Source: Stomoxys calcitrans
Lineage: Eukaryota > Arthropoda > Insecta > Diptera > Muscidae
DNA length: 64,000 nucleotides
Reading direction: 5' to 3'
Assembly: GCF_963082655.1 (NCBI RefSeq)
Contig: NC_081552.1
Coordinates: 70,994,707-71,058,706, forward strand
Part shown: positions 35,313 to 46,900 of the stretch, in pieces
How the letters are laid out: the number at the start of each line of letters is the position of its first letter
How positions within the stretch are numbered: the first letter of the stretch is position 1
The notes under the pieces: generated by a model
The model's database searches: none
What the model saw: only the letters and a program-made list of their open reading frames with translations
What the model was told of the DNA's origin: nothing
Made by a program: the position numbers and the translations under genes

Positions 35313-36137
35313 CTTTTTATACCCTCCACCATAGGATGGGGGTATACTAATTTTGTCATTCTGTTTGCAACACCTCGAAATATGCGTCTAAAACCCCATA
35401 AAGTATATATACTTTTGATCGTCGTGACATTTTAAGTCGAACTAGCCATGTCCGTCCGTCCGTCTGTCTGTCGAAAGCACGCTAACTTTTGAAGGAGTAG
35501 AGCAAGCCGCTTGAAATTTTGCTCAAATACTTCTTATTGGTGTAGGTCAGTTGGGATTGTAAATGGGCCAAATCGGTCCATGTTTTGATATAGCTGCCAT
35601 ATAAACCGATCTTGGGTCTTGACTTCTTGAGCCTCTAGAGGGCGCAATTCTCGTCTGATTTGACTAAAATTTTGCACGTAGTGTTGATATCACTTCCAAC
35701 AACTGTGCTAAGTATGGCGTAAATCGGTCCATAACCTAGTATAGCTGCCATATAAACCGATCTTGGGTCTTCACTTCTTGAGCTTTTAGAAGGCGGAATT
35801 CTTATCCGATTTGACTGAAATTTTGCACATAGTGTTTTGATATCACTTTGGCTCAGATTTTGTACAAAAGCTTCTCCCATGGCCTTCAACATGCGTGTGC
35901 AATATGGTCTGAATCGATCTATAGCTTGACACAGCTCTCATATAAACCGATCTCCCGATTTTGCTTCTTGAGCCCCAAATCGGACTAAAACTTTATATAG
36001 CTCCTCCTTCTCCTCCGTCCATATTCATTATTCTTTGTTTGCCTAAAATGGTACTGCGCAAAGAACTCGACAGATGTGATCCATGGTAGAGAGTATATAA
36101 GATTCGGCCCGGCCGAACTTAGCACGCTCTTACTTGT
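35313..36137 (-). mobile_element. Family A HINE/DINE-like element, reversed
   Basis: Reversed 3' end 'tataccctccaccataggat' to reversed 5' end with 'ttcggcccggccgaacttag' and 'cacgctcttacttgtt'. Several core units. Confidence 0.85.
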
Positions 36138-36221
36138 TAGGAATCGTTTCCAATTACTATTACATGGCGATGTCCTAGGAGGAAAGTCCTTCCGCACAAG
36201 TATACCAATAATTCAAAAATA

Positions 36222-36222
36222 A

Positions 36223-36253
<31 letters not shown>
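36222..36253. repeat. Short (TA)n tract
   Basis: About 32 bp of AT dinucleotides immediately 3' (on the - strand) of the reversed LINE, possibly derived from its tail. Confidence 0.85.
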
Positions 36254-36256
<3 letters not shown>

Positions 36257-36268
36257 TCTCAGTCCCAA

Positions 36269-37051
36269 TTATTCCAAAGAAGCATTCACTTTAACACCGA
36301 AGTTGTTCTCACTGCAATGGGGTCGAAAACGTATAACTTTCGTTTTGTTTGCATTCAAAAATAGTCTATTTATCCTGACATGTTCATTGATAAAAGCAGC
36401 TTCACGTTCCATATTATTCCATATTGTGTCATTCTTGTAAGCGTAAACAGGCCAAATGTCATCTGCATATAGAAATTTATTTCCAGTCAAACCAAAATTA
36501 GTAAAATCATGAATACATAACTTAAAGAGTAACGGCCCAAGAACACTACCTTGAGGTACCCCATACATGACCCGTGTTGCTGAACTCTTTTGACTTCTAA
36601 TTTGTACAAACTGTCTTCTGTTTCCTAAATAGCTTTCCAGTATCCGTAATGTATTTCCACCAAATCCATAATATTGTAACTCATCCAACCAAATTGTGTG
36701 ATCGACACGGTCAAAAGCCTTTGAAAAATCATTAAATATAGCACCGACACCTTTAGTACCCTCATCCAGCCCGTTACAAATAGCTGACATAATGTTCACA
36801 GCCGCCTTCTCAGTCCCACAAACCTTCTTAAATCCGTACTGACATTCACTGAGGATATTATTGCGGTCCAGATATTCAGAGATTTGTCGAAATGTTCTCA
36901 AAACCGGCAAAACAGCAATTTGTCTGAACTTTTCCATCGTGGTAACATTGGGTTCCTTCGGTATCGGAACAATCCTGTGTATTTTCAAGGCAACGGGATG
37001 CGTGGCTGTTTGTAAAATATTGTTGAAAATAGTAACTGGATACGGAGCCAT
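36269..37051 (-). pseudogene. Reverse transcriptase domain of the reversed LINE
   Basis: 260-codon frame with 'KIHRIVPIPKEPN', 'YGFKKVCGTEKAAVNIM', 'AIFNDFSKAFDRVDHTIW', 'YGVPQGSVLGPLLFKL' and the catalytic box 'FLYADDIWPVY' (YADD at 36458-36469, reversed). Expected upstream residues are out of frame. Not related closely to the LINE at 26658-30178, which has a different RT sequence. Confidence 0.85.
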
Positions 37052-37567
37052 AGTATCCTTACACTACGTAACAGTCCTTGAAGAAATGTTATCATATCCT
37101 GAACTTTTTCTCGTCGACATCCTGCACCTTATCCACAGTTGTCGGAGTGAAGTCTAAACTAGAATTCAGCAGATTATGTGAATTCCAATACTCATAACCA
37201 TTCTGTTCAATAGAAGATTTCAAGTCCTCCATAGAATGAGCAAAAAATTTAATTGAGTATGTTAGCCTTAACAAGATCATCACATACTAATCTGCCGTCC
37301 TTGTCTCTAACTAACCTACCCAACGTTTCATTTAAAAACTTCCTACATCTGCTTGGTTCACTACGAAGGTTCAGAAGACTTGTTATATAGAAATTACTCA
37401 TTGATTCCCTACAGCCAATCTTTATTATTTTACTAATAGAGTTGAGTCGTTTTTCTATGAGGTTCTTACCACGATTTTTTCTTCAAGACTTTTGATAAAT
37501 TTTCCTTCAAATCAATTAAATTCCTCAAATTACCATTTATACATGGACTTGTATTATATTACCCAAG

Positions 37568-38095
37568 TCACCAATATGATTCAGTAGATGTAGATTTCTC
37601 TATGCCATCGTGTATTAGACTAATCAAATAACTCATATCAACTGATGGTTTACCACTTATATCGAGCTTCGGCAACAATCTTTCTATGCTGCGGTTTAAA
37701 CGATGATGATTTATAAATGAAAAACTTTCAATACTATGAGTATGATTCTCAATGGCAGATCCAACACAGAGATACAAAATATTATGATCGGACAATCCAC
37801 ATTCCACAGATGTGTTCCCCAAAGTCCCTTCAAAGTTCATATATTGATGATCAATTGACGTACCAATTATACGCCGCGTTATCAAGGTATGATAGTTAAT
37901 AAAATCATAGATAGCTAAGGTAGCTAACTTTACATCAGATGTATGCTCATCCAATAAATCTATATTGGTATGCCCAACGAAAATACTTGCGCCCCTTCCA
38001 CAATTACTAAAGGTAATATCCATTAAAGAGAGGAGGGTGTTAATTAAGCATTTCTGTGATCTATGAAATGAAATAATCATTTCACATAATTCCAA
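37568..38095 (-). pseudogene. Endonuclease C-terminal part and linker of the reversed LINE
   Basis: Contains 'FVGHTNIDLLD' (the GD-type catalytic loop with H in place of D), 'TSIDHQYMN' and 'GLSDHNILYLCVG' (SDH motif). An apparent Asp to His change in the first of these would inactivate the nuclease. Confidence 0.75.
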
Positions 38096-38229
38096 GCTAT
38101 TTGTATGTTGTCGATAAAATCTTTACTTACACATGAAATTGTATCAAACTCTATATTATTTCTGATGTAAATAGGTGCTCTACAACAATGTACTGCTCTG
38201 TAACCAGATAGTGAATGCATGAGGTTTTT

Positions 38230-38727
38230 TGTTATGACTTCCAATAACTATGCTATGTATGGTACATATCTGTACCGATTTAGACTTCTTGAGCCTCTAG
38301 AGGGCGCAATTCTCTTCCGATTTGGCAAACATTTTGTACAACGGCTTCTCTCATGACCTTCAACATATATGTCTAATGTGGTCTGAGTGGATCAATAGCT
38401 CGATACAGCTCCCACATAAACCTATCCCCGATTTTGCTTTTTGAGCCCCTACAAGGCGCAATTCGTATCCCAATGAACTGAAATATTACACAATGACTTC
38501 CACAGTGTTCAGCATTCATTTATGGTCCGAACTATATCAAGTTATAGTCCGAGCTATATAAAGTTATGGTCCGATAACTTGATATAGCTCCAATAGAATA
38601 AATGCTCTTATTCATTATTCTTTGTTTGCCTAAAAAGAGATACCGTGCATAGAACTCGACAAATTCGATCCATAGTGGAGGGTTTATAAGATTAGGCCCG
38701 GACGAACTTAGCACCCTCTTACTTGTT
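38230..38727 (-). mobile_element. Family A element, reversed, 3'-truncated
   Basis: Core units with 'ttgagcctctagagggcgca' lead to the reversed 5' end 'ggcccggacgaacttagcac' plus 'tcttacttgtt'. The 3' terminus is missing at the LINE junction. Confidence 0.75.
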
Positions 38728-39985
38728 GGCACTTACATCTTTTTCGCTGTCACATTAATGACCTCGTTTTAAATAATTTAGAGATAAATGCAATTAAAAC
38801 CATTGTTTGAAAATGAGCTGGAAGTCTCAATTTAAATCCGATTTGAATGCAATTTGGAATAGAGAGTCATATAAGACACCTACACATTTATGTCAACATT
38901 TCGTCCATATCCGATCATATTTAAATATAGCTGTCGTATAGATCGATCTCCCGATTTACGGTCTGAAGCTCGTAAAAGCCGCATTTATTATCCGATTCCT
39001 CTTAATTTTATAAAGCCTTGTGACATTCGGACCGAATATAGTCCACATCAGGCCATATTTGGATATAGCTGCCATATAGACCAATCTCTCCAAATATATG
39101 GTCTTGGGCCCATAATAGGCGCATTTGTTATCCGATTTACTGAAATTTAGAACCGAGATTTGTGTTAGGGTCCTCAATACACTTTCTAAATATGGTCCAG
39201 ATCGTACATTTTTTTTTATATAGCTGCCGTATGGACAGATATATAAAGATTTCTCGAATAAAATTCTTGAGTTAAAAATATTGCTTTTCTATCGAATTTA
39301 AACATGGCCGATCTTAACGTGTTTTTACATACTTATAATCGGAGATTTGGAGCGGACTGAAGTGGACGAAACTGGGCCGCTCCGCTCCCTTTGCCGAAAT
39401 ATATCAAATCCGTAATATTCGCCCAAAGACTTTTAATTCGAGTCCAATATTGTCCCGGTCGGCCAATATTTTCCTTTTGGCGGTTTGCTTGAGGGTGGGG
39501 CACCCTCAGATACTTAGCCCTACCTTTAAACAACCGATTCGTACTCTACTTCCAAATATAGAACGTTTCATTATGATAACGTAAAATTTTTCTGCAATTA
39601 TTGCTAAATTTTGTTTGAGGTGCTTGTGTTTGGCGAAAATAATGTAAGTGCCCTTCGCTGTCACAGAAGTTATCTACCAAAATTAAAATGGGACTTACAT
39701 TAAAAATGATTTAGTTGCAAAACTATAACGGCTTGGAATATCGACACAAAATTTTGACAGATGGTGGAAACAGGCGTCAGCTATCGATTCCTTTTAGAAG
39801 CTGAAATCCCCAAAATTTGGCACTTATATCTTTTTTGGCGGTAAGGGCACGATATGTTCTTTCGATTGGACTAAGATTGCAATAATGTGGTCATTTGTTA
39901 GCCGATTCTCTCGGAATTTGGTAGGAAGGGGTTTCTTATGACTCTTAATATTACTGGTGAATTTCATAGAAATCGTTTCAGATTA
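38728..39985 (-). repeat. Mosaic of C-like, D-like and B-like repeat fragments
   Basis: 38880-39300 has reversed C-type units ('gatatagctgccatatagac', 'gggcccataataggcgcat'). 39330-39560 has reversed D boxes. 39570-39985 has B-like boxes ('gagccact'-free, 'gaatttcatagaaatcg'). None is complete. Confidence 0.5.
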
Positions 39986-40975
39986 AAGGTGATTTTATAG
40001 CTATTATTTTTTTTTTTGTCAACACTGGTTTAAACAGCTCACGCACGTTTCGTGTTTTGTTTCACTGTCAAACATATTAAGGTTTGGTCCCTTATTTAAC
40101 CATGAATCGTCTTACAAACCAACAACGCTTGCAAATTATTGAATTTTATAATCAAAATTCGTGCTCTGTTAAGAATGTTCATAGCGCGCTTCTTCCATTT
40201 TATGGTCAGTTTATTCGACCCACTGAAGCGGCTAGCCCGAATAGCCATTGTGACAAAATTTGGCACCAAATTTACATTGTTGGACATGAAACCACACACA
40301 CACTTACGAAGAGTGCGAACTGAAGAAAATATCGAAGCTGTATCGGCCAGTGTTATTGATGACCATCAATTATCGTTTCGTCGCCGTTCGCATCAATTGG
40401 GCCTCTGTTACTCAACAACGTGGAACATTTTGCGGACGGATTTAGGGTTAAAGCCTTTCAAAATACAGCTGGTGTAAGAATTGAACCGAACGACCTACCG
40501 AACGCAACGCAGAATTTTTGATGAATGGGCTCTTGGAAAGTTGGTCGAAGAACCAAATTTTTATCGCAAAATTGTGTTCAGTGGCATAGCTAATTTTTGG
40601 CTCAATGGGTACGTAAATAAGCAGATTGTCGATTTCGGAATGAAGATCAGCCAGAACCATTGAAAAGGCTACCAATGCTTATGGGCTGGTGGCATTATTG
40701 GACCGTACTTCTTCAAAGATATTTTTGTGGGGCTATGTCAAAGCTCATGTCTATACAGACAATCCCGTTTCAATTGACTCATTGAAAGACAACATTAAGC
40801 ATTTATTCGTGAGATACCGGCCGAGATGTTGGAAAGAGTATACCAAAATTGGATTGAGCGGATGGACCATTTACCGTACTATCGATTCAATTAAAGATTT
40901 CATGCATTTTTAAATTTTATGTGTGTTTTTTTTTTCTTTGAAAAACTTTCCAATAGCTCTTAAAAAATCACCCAT
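39985..40975 (+). mobile_element. Tc1/mariner element, decayed
   Basis: The start 'aaaggtgattttatag' and end 'cttaaaaaatcaccca' preserve the GGTGATTTT/AAAATCACC style of the palindromic relative at 2727-3333. Between them lies a broken transposase. Confidence 0.72.
40102..40913 (+). pseudogene. Tc1/mariner transposase pseudogene
   Basis: The ATG at 40102 gives 'MNRLTNQQRLQIIEFYNQN', the same helix-turn-helix start as in the arms of 2727-3333. After frameshifts it continues with 'LRRVRTEENIEAVSASVIDD', 'LGLCYSTTWNILRTDLG', 'IFDEWALGKL', 'ANFWLNGYVNKQ', then jumps from 'GPYFFKD' directly to 'FLWGYVKAHVYTDNPVSIDS'. The first catalytic Asp region is altered (SGIANFW where SDEAHFW is usual), and the block with the second catalytic Asp is deleted. 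The element is dead. Confidence 0.85.
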
Positions 40976-40979
40976 TATG

Positions 40980-41330
40980 TATATCAAACGATTTTTACTT
41001 CTAGAGCCACTGCAAACGCATTTTTTGACCAGTCTTGCCAAAATTTTGTACAAAGCTTTACTCGGCGACTACCACAATGTCTCAGTATGATCGAAATCGG
41101 TTCGGATTTTAATATGGCTCCCATGTACATTTTCGTCACATTATTGCAATAATGATGTCATTTGTCAACATATGTCATTTAAACATATTTGCTCGAAATT
41201 TGATACGGATTGTTTAATAACCCACCCGAAAACATCCGACGAGGTCCTTTAAAATTGGTTCAGAAATAGATATAGCTCCCACTTTATACTTATCGGGTAG
41301 GTGTAGGGTATTATACAATCGGCTACTACT
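40980..41330 (-). repeat. Family B fragment, reversed
   Basis: Contains 'agagccactgcaaacgcatt', 'ggcgactaccacaatgtctc' and 'gatatagctcccac', then 'ggtgtagggtattatacaat', which are reversed family B boxes. Confidence 0.65.
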
Positions 41331-41548
41331 CTACCTGTTTAATGTCAGATATAATACGGTCATTTCTCACACACTGATCGTTAACATATTTCACTGACAC
41401 ATTCACCTCTTCTTTCAACATTTTATTTTCTTTTGGAACTATCTCCAATTTTCTTTTTTTTTGCAACTCTTTTGAGTATATCGCCATATTGCTCTGACAT
41501 GAAAGTCAATGTTTCCTGCAAAGCTGTTAGCTGATCGACTTTTTAAAA
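41331..41548. other. No gene recognised
   Basis: No recognised feature. Confidence 0.35.
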
Positions 41549-42606
41549 CCTCCAACATAGGATGGGGGTATACTAATTTCATCATTCTGTTTTTAACTCC
41601 TCGAAATATTCGTCTAAGACCCCATGAAGTATATATATTCTTTATCGACATTATATATTAAGTCGATCTAGCCATGTCCATCCGTCTGTCCACCCGTCCG
41701 AACTTCTTTCTGTCGAAAGGACGCTAACTTTCGAAGGAGTGAAGCTATCCGCTTGAAATTTTGCACAAATACTTCTTATTAGTGTAGGTCGGTTGGGATT
41801 GTAAATGGGCCATATCGGTCCATGTTTTCATATAGCTTCCATATAAACCGATCTGAGATCTTGACTTCTTGAGCCACTAGAGGACGCAATTCCTGTCCGA
41901 TTTGGCTGAAATTTTGCATGAGGTGTTTTCTTATGACTCCCAACAACTATGCCATATATGGTTCAAATCGGTCTATAACCTGATATAGCTGTCATATAAA
42001 CCGATCTGGGTCTTGACTTCTTGAGCCTCAAGAGGGCCTTATTATTATCCGATTTGGTTGAAATTTTGTACAGCGCCCTTCAACATACGTGTCAAAAATG
42101 ACTTGAATTGGTTTTTAGCCTGAAACAGCTCCCCTATAAACCTATCTTTCTATTTTACTTCTTGAGCCTCTAAAAGGACCTATTCTTATTCTATTTGGCT
42201 GAAATTTTACACATATATAGGGTTGCCCAAAAAGTAATTGCAGATTTTTCATATAGTCGGCGTTGACAAATTTTTTTACAGCTTGTGACTCTGTAATTGC
42301 ATTCTTTCTTCTGTCAGTTATCAGCTGTTACTTTAAGCTTGCTTTAGAAAAAAAGTGTCAAAAAAGTATATTTGATTAAAGTTTTATTAAAAATGCATTT
42401 ACTTTCTTTTAAAAAATCCGCAATTACTTTTTGGGCAACCCAAAACATCTGCTGAGGTCTCCAATATTCAATTCGATTAGCAAAGCAATTTTTTTCTTTT
42501 ATCCTTTGTTTATCTAAAAAGAGATACCGGGAAAGAACTCCACAAATGCGATCCATGGTGGAGGGTATATAAGATTCGGCCCGGCGGAACTTAGCACTCT
42601 TTTACT
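41549..42606 (-). mobile_element. Family A HINE/DINE-like element, reversed, split by a MITE
   Basis: Reversed 3' end 'aacctccaacataggatggg' to reversed 5' end 'ttcggcccggcggaacttag'. The mariner MITE at about 42220-42443 interrupts a core unit, and A sequence continues on both sides. Confidence 0.82.
42220..42443 (+). mobile_element. Mariner-type MITE, copy 2
   Basis: Same sequence as 2055-2290, with GGGTTGCCCAAAAAGTAATT at the left end and the inverse at the right. The first two T of the left end and the right TA are not clearly kept. Confidence 0.85.
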
Positions 42607-43100
42607 TGCTTTAAACTCAACTCTGTTTCAATGCTTCCACTTCTTTCGCTACATAGATGACAGGCTGATTTCTCGTTCCGGTGGAGGGTAATATGGATGA
42701 CCTTAATCATTGGTCTTCCAGTAAATGGGACAAAATAATAACAAATTGTCCACGTACATGCCACTTAGGAACGGCTCTCTCGCTAAGGTATATGCTCAAT
42801 GGTAAGGGGGCTTTTATTAATAGTACTTCGCATGGTTATCGGAAAACAATTGCGGTTTCCTGGAGCTCAAGATGTCAAATCAGTAGATCGGTTAATACAA
42901 ATCGGTACACCGATTTGGACCGTACTTAACAGGATAGTTGGAACTCGTAACAGAACGCTACGTGCAAATTTTCAGCCCAAACAGACAAAAATTACGGTTA
43001 TATGGGTTCAAGAAGTTCAGTCGAAGGACCACCATCGAAATCCAAATTTTGAGTGGCTAGATAAGTAGTATACCCCTATCCCATGGTGCTGGGTATGGAA
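42607..43100 (+). repeat. HINE-like fragment, diverged
   Basis: From about 42780 there are unit boxes ('gatcggttaatacaaatcgg', 'accgatttggaccgtactta', 'acagaacgctacgtgcaaat') and a terminal 'ccatggtgctgggtatgg'. Strongly diverged. Confidence 0.5.
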
Positions 43101-43927
43101 ATATATTTATGTTAGCTAATCTAACTTGACTTTTATGTTATTGTATTTGATCAGTGTTAGCTCCTATGGACCAGAGCTAGTTTTCACTGATCATACCACA
43201 CTTTTTTTTACATATCTCCTTTTTTCGGTTCGGTGAAGTTCATATGGCTTTTTTCCAACTATGCCCCCAATGTACTCAATGGGACATTTGTCTGTCTGTC
43301 TGTCTGTCTGTTACTTAAAATGTACTTGAACTAATAACACATTAAACTCTTTCACGGCAGCCATTGAGCGCCCACGCGCCTACAAGCAAACAAACACTTA
43401 AAAGGCATTAAAAATCGTCCTCGCAATCAATTCGAAGTGCAAATCCGCCAGATTTCACACTTTTACTTTTCACAAGCCATATTGCATGCACTTTCAATTT
43501 GGAAGTCATTCAAAACTAAAGACCCAAAATAACAGAATGAGTGACAGCTTGGATGCACTTTCCGTTAAACATACATGCATGCATACATACACACACATGT
43601 ATGCATGTATGTCCTTATGAAAGTATGTACGAATTTGGAATGAAGAAATTCAATAGGCAAAATCAAGTGCAAAAGTCATACGGTTTTAAAACGCGTTCCT
43701 ACTAAGTTTCGGAAGGCAGACCATAAAATATGAATTAGAAAAAAATGCATTTATTGAATATCACCAGCTGGAGGGATGACCTGCCAGCCTAAAAATGGAG
43801 GTGTGAACGTTATGGATTGAAAACGGAAATAATGGAGAGAAAAAAGACTCTTATATAAAGCGGAAATGAATGATTAGAAAGTCTACATGGCATTCGGCGA
43901 AATGAAAGTGAAATTACTAACGATTAG
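43101..43927. other. Upstream region of the MINDY-like gene
   Basis: No repeat family from this window recognised. Contains a (TGTC)n run near 43290, a CATA/GCAT-rich stretch near 43570-43620, and an imperfect hairpin at 43148-43193 (TGATCAGTG ... CACTGATCA with an inner AGCTC/GAGCT pair). Probable promoter region, but no core promoter element can be assigned. Confidence 0.45.
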
Positions 43928-43990
43928 GCAGTCACTGATAGCGGACGTTCTATTTGGCAAGCAGCAAGTAAGGATAAAAAAGCTATAAAA

Positions 43991-46900
43991 ATGGCAGCTC
44001 AATTTACAGCACAAGGTGGTATACCCATTACACCAGCATTGGCTATGGTAAGTTGCAATATGTATTTTTTTTTTTTTTTAAGTAGAAAAAGAAAACTTCC
44101 CTTCGAGAAACATTCTCAAATATAATGGCAATTTTTTATTGTCCTTTTCCAGGAACTCCGACAATTAGTATTTGGTACTTCGGCTATTCCCATGCGCGCT
44201 GAATGGACTCAGACTCCTTTTTTGTTTGGTTCGCCCAAGGATGAATATGCCTATGGTCTTAGATCTCAACGCAATGCCACCAGAGGCCTTTTGTCTGTGG
44301 TCCAGGGCTTTGTTTTGAAGAATCTGTTGTTTGGTCGCAAGACCACCAGAGCTGCAGCCTTGGCAGAGTAACTGGCATTAATGTTATGGTGTCTTCACAT
44401 GATATATAATCTCTCATTCTTGCAGTCCTTTGTCGCCCACTGTGGATATGCAAAGAGATGCCCTGGTTTCAGCTTTAATAGAAATTTTGCGTATTATTGC
44501 CGATAAGGGTAAAGTGGTGGTGGTCTTACCCTCACCGGATGAGTGTTTTGTGGACCATAGTGCTTTGTATTTTCATGATGGTGTTACCGAAAAGGTGGGT
44601 CTTTGAGTCCCAGGAAAAATTATGTAATCTATTGCTTCTGACTGGTTTTTGCTTTATTTATTTTCAGCTCTACCTTTTCACCCTAAATCATAGTGATGAA
44701 TTGGAGTTTTTCATTAAAAGGAATTATAAAGTGGTAAGATTTTAATGGAAACTAATGTGAGATTAATTTAGGTTTTTAAAGGAGCCATATCAGTATATGT
44801 CTCTGAAACAAGTCAACTTTTGGAAGCTCTGACTCGAATTGGCACATTGGGGAAAGAGAAACAGTCGAAACGGGATAAGCGAAACGCTAAAAATACATCA
44901 ATTTGGTTTCATTTATCCGCAAATATTAGTTAAGCATAGTTCGGATAAGTGAAATTAGTTTCCAGTTAAGCGATATATGTCCCTCCATTAAAGTTGGTTG
45001 TTAGATCTACTCTTGGCTTTGGTGGTGGATTGGAGTAGCCATACCCTTTGCCCCGAAAGTGGATATCAGATTCATATTCTACTCCCAAAAACCACATTTG
45101 AGCTACATACATATTGCTATAGTCGGTATCAAAGAGCTGCAACGAGTATGATTGTGTAGGCTTGATCATCTGTTTTAAAAAATCAGTACAATCAATCATG
45201 TGCACTAGTGAAACCACTTTATTCAACTCGCACGACACGCATCCAAAATGTTGTGATTCAAAAACGAATCGATTGAAGCACAGGTTCCAATCGAACGACT
45301 CACATGCTTGTTTTGGTTGGTAGCTTGTGAATGATAACAAGTAAGAGCGTGCCTCCACCATGGATCGCATTTGTCGAGTTCTTTGCGCGGTATTTCTTTT
45401 TAAACGAACAAAGAATAATGAATAAGAACTGTTATGCTATTGGAGCTATGTCAAGTTATAGTCCGATTCGGACCATAAATGAATCCAATGCTGAACATTG
45501 TAGAAGCCATTGTGTAATATTTCAGTTCAATCGGATAAGAATTTCGCCTTGTAGGGGCTTAAGAAGCAAAATCGGGCGATCGGTTTAAATGGGAGCTGTA
45601 TCAAGATATTGATCGATTCAGGCCATATTTCTACAAAACATCTGCCAAATCGGATGAGAATTGCGCCCTTTAGATGCTCAAGAAGTCAAGTTCTCAGATC
45701 GGTTTATATGGCAGCTCTATCAGGTTATTAACCGATTTGCGCCATACATAGCACAGTTATTGAAAGTCATTATAAAACACCACATCCAAAATTCAGCCAA
45801 ATCGTATGAGAATTGCACCCTCCAGCGGCTCCAGAAATCAAGTTCCAAGGTCGGTTTATATGGCAGCTATATCAGGTTATGAACCGTTTTGAACTATACT
45901 TAACACAGTTGTTGGAAGTGATACCAAAACACCATATATCACCACATATCAAAATTTCAGCCAAATCGGACGATATTTGCGCCTTCTAGAGGGTCATGAA
46001 GTCAAGGCCCATGATCGGTTTATATGGCAGCTCTATCAAAACATGGACCGATTTGGCTCATTTACAATCCCAACCGACCTACACTAATAAAAAGTATTTG
46101 TTCGAAATTTCAAGCGCATTGCTTTACTCCTTCGAAAGTTAGCGTGCTTTCGACAGAGAGACGAGGACATGGCTAGATCGACATAATTGACATGCAAATT
46201 GCAAATTTTGCCCATGAACATTCCACTAAGGAACAGGGGCAAACTTCTCACATATCTATGAGTGCAGTCCGATTCAAGTTTTAGCTCAATGATAAGGGGC
46301 CTCCTTTTTATAGCCGAACGAGTCCGAACGGCGTGCCGCAGTGCGACACCTCTTTGGAGAGAAGTTTTACATGGCATAGTACCTCACAAATGTTGCCAGC
46401 ATTAGGGGGGGAAAACCACCGCTGAAATTTTTTTCTGATGGTCTTGCCAGGATTCGAACCCAGGCGTTCAGCGTCATAGGCGGACATGCTAACCTCTGCG
46501 CTACGGTGGCCTCCTTAATTGACATGACGATCAAAAATAAATTGACGATCAAGCACGAGCTTGGTATGATTTTTATACCCAACACAATAGGATGGGGGTA
46601 TACTCATTCCGTTTGTAACAACTCGAAATATGCGTGACGGACCCTCATGACTTTTTAAGTCGATCTAGCCATGTCCGTCCGTCTGTCAGTCGAAAGCACG
46701 CTAACTCGAAGGAGTAAAGCTAAGCGCTTGAAATTTTGTACAAATATTTTTTATTAGTGAGGTCAATTGGGATTGAAAATGGGCCATATGGCTCCATATT
46801 TTGATATAGCTGACATATAAACCGATAATGGAACTTGACTTCTTGAGCCAATAGAGGGCACAATTCTTATCCGATTTGGCTGAAATTTTGAACGAGGTGT

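Larger units (their letters stand above)
36262..38225 (-). mobile_element. Reversed LINE (Jockey/CR1-like), decayed
   Basis: On the - strand, from 38225 downward: an endonuclease fragment 'GYRAVHCCRAPIYIRNNIEF', then 'DITFSNCGRGASIFVGHTNI', 'GTSIDHQYMN' and 'CGLSDHNILYLCVG'. These are followed by linker sequence and an RT domain (36269-37051). The domain order is that of an AP-endonuclease LINE. The 5' end (including any ORF1) is missing and the frame is broken between 37051 and 37568. Confidence 0.82.

Noticed and set aside
43148..43193. Hairpin (TGATCAGTG ... CACTGATCA) considered as a regulatory element of the MINDY-like gene
   Set aside because: No known factor or structural RNA matches, and it is about 750 bp upstream; noted only in the region entry.
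46440..46513. tRNA gene on the - strand
   Set aside because: A and B boxes are tRNA-like, but the acceptor stem does not close, a 240-bp body follows, and the unit has a target duplication. It is a SINE.
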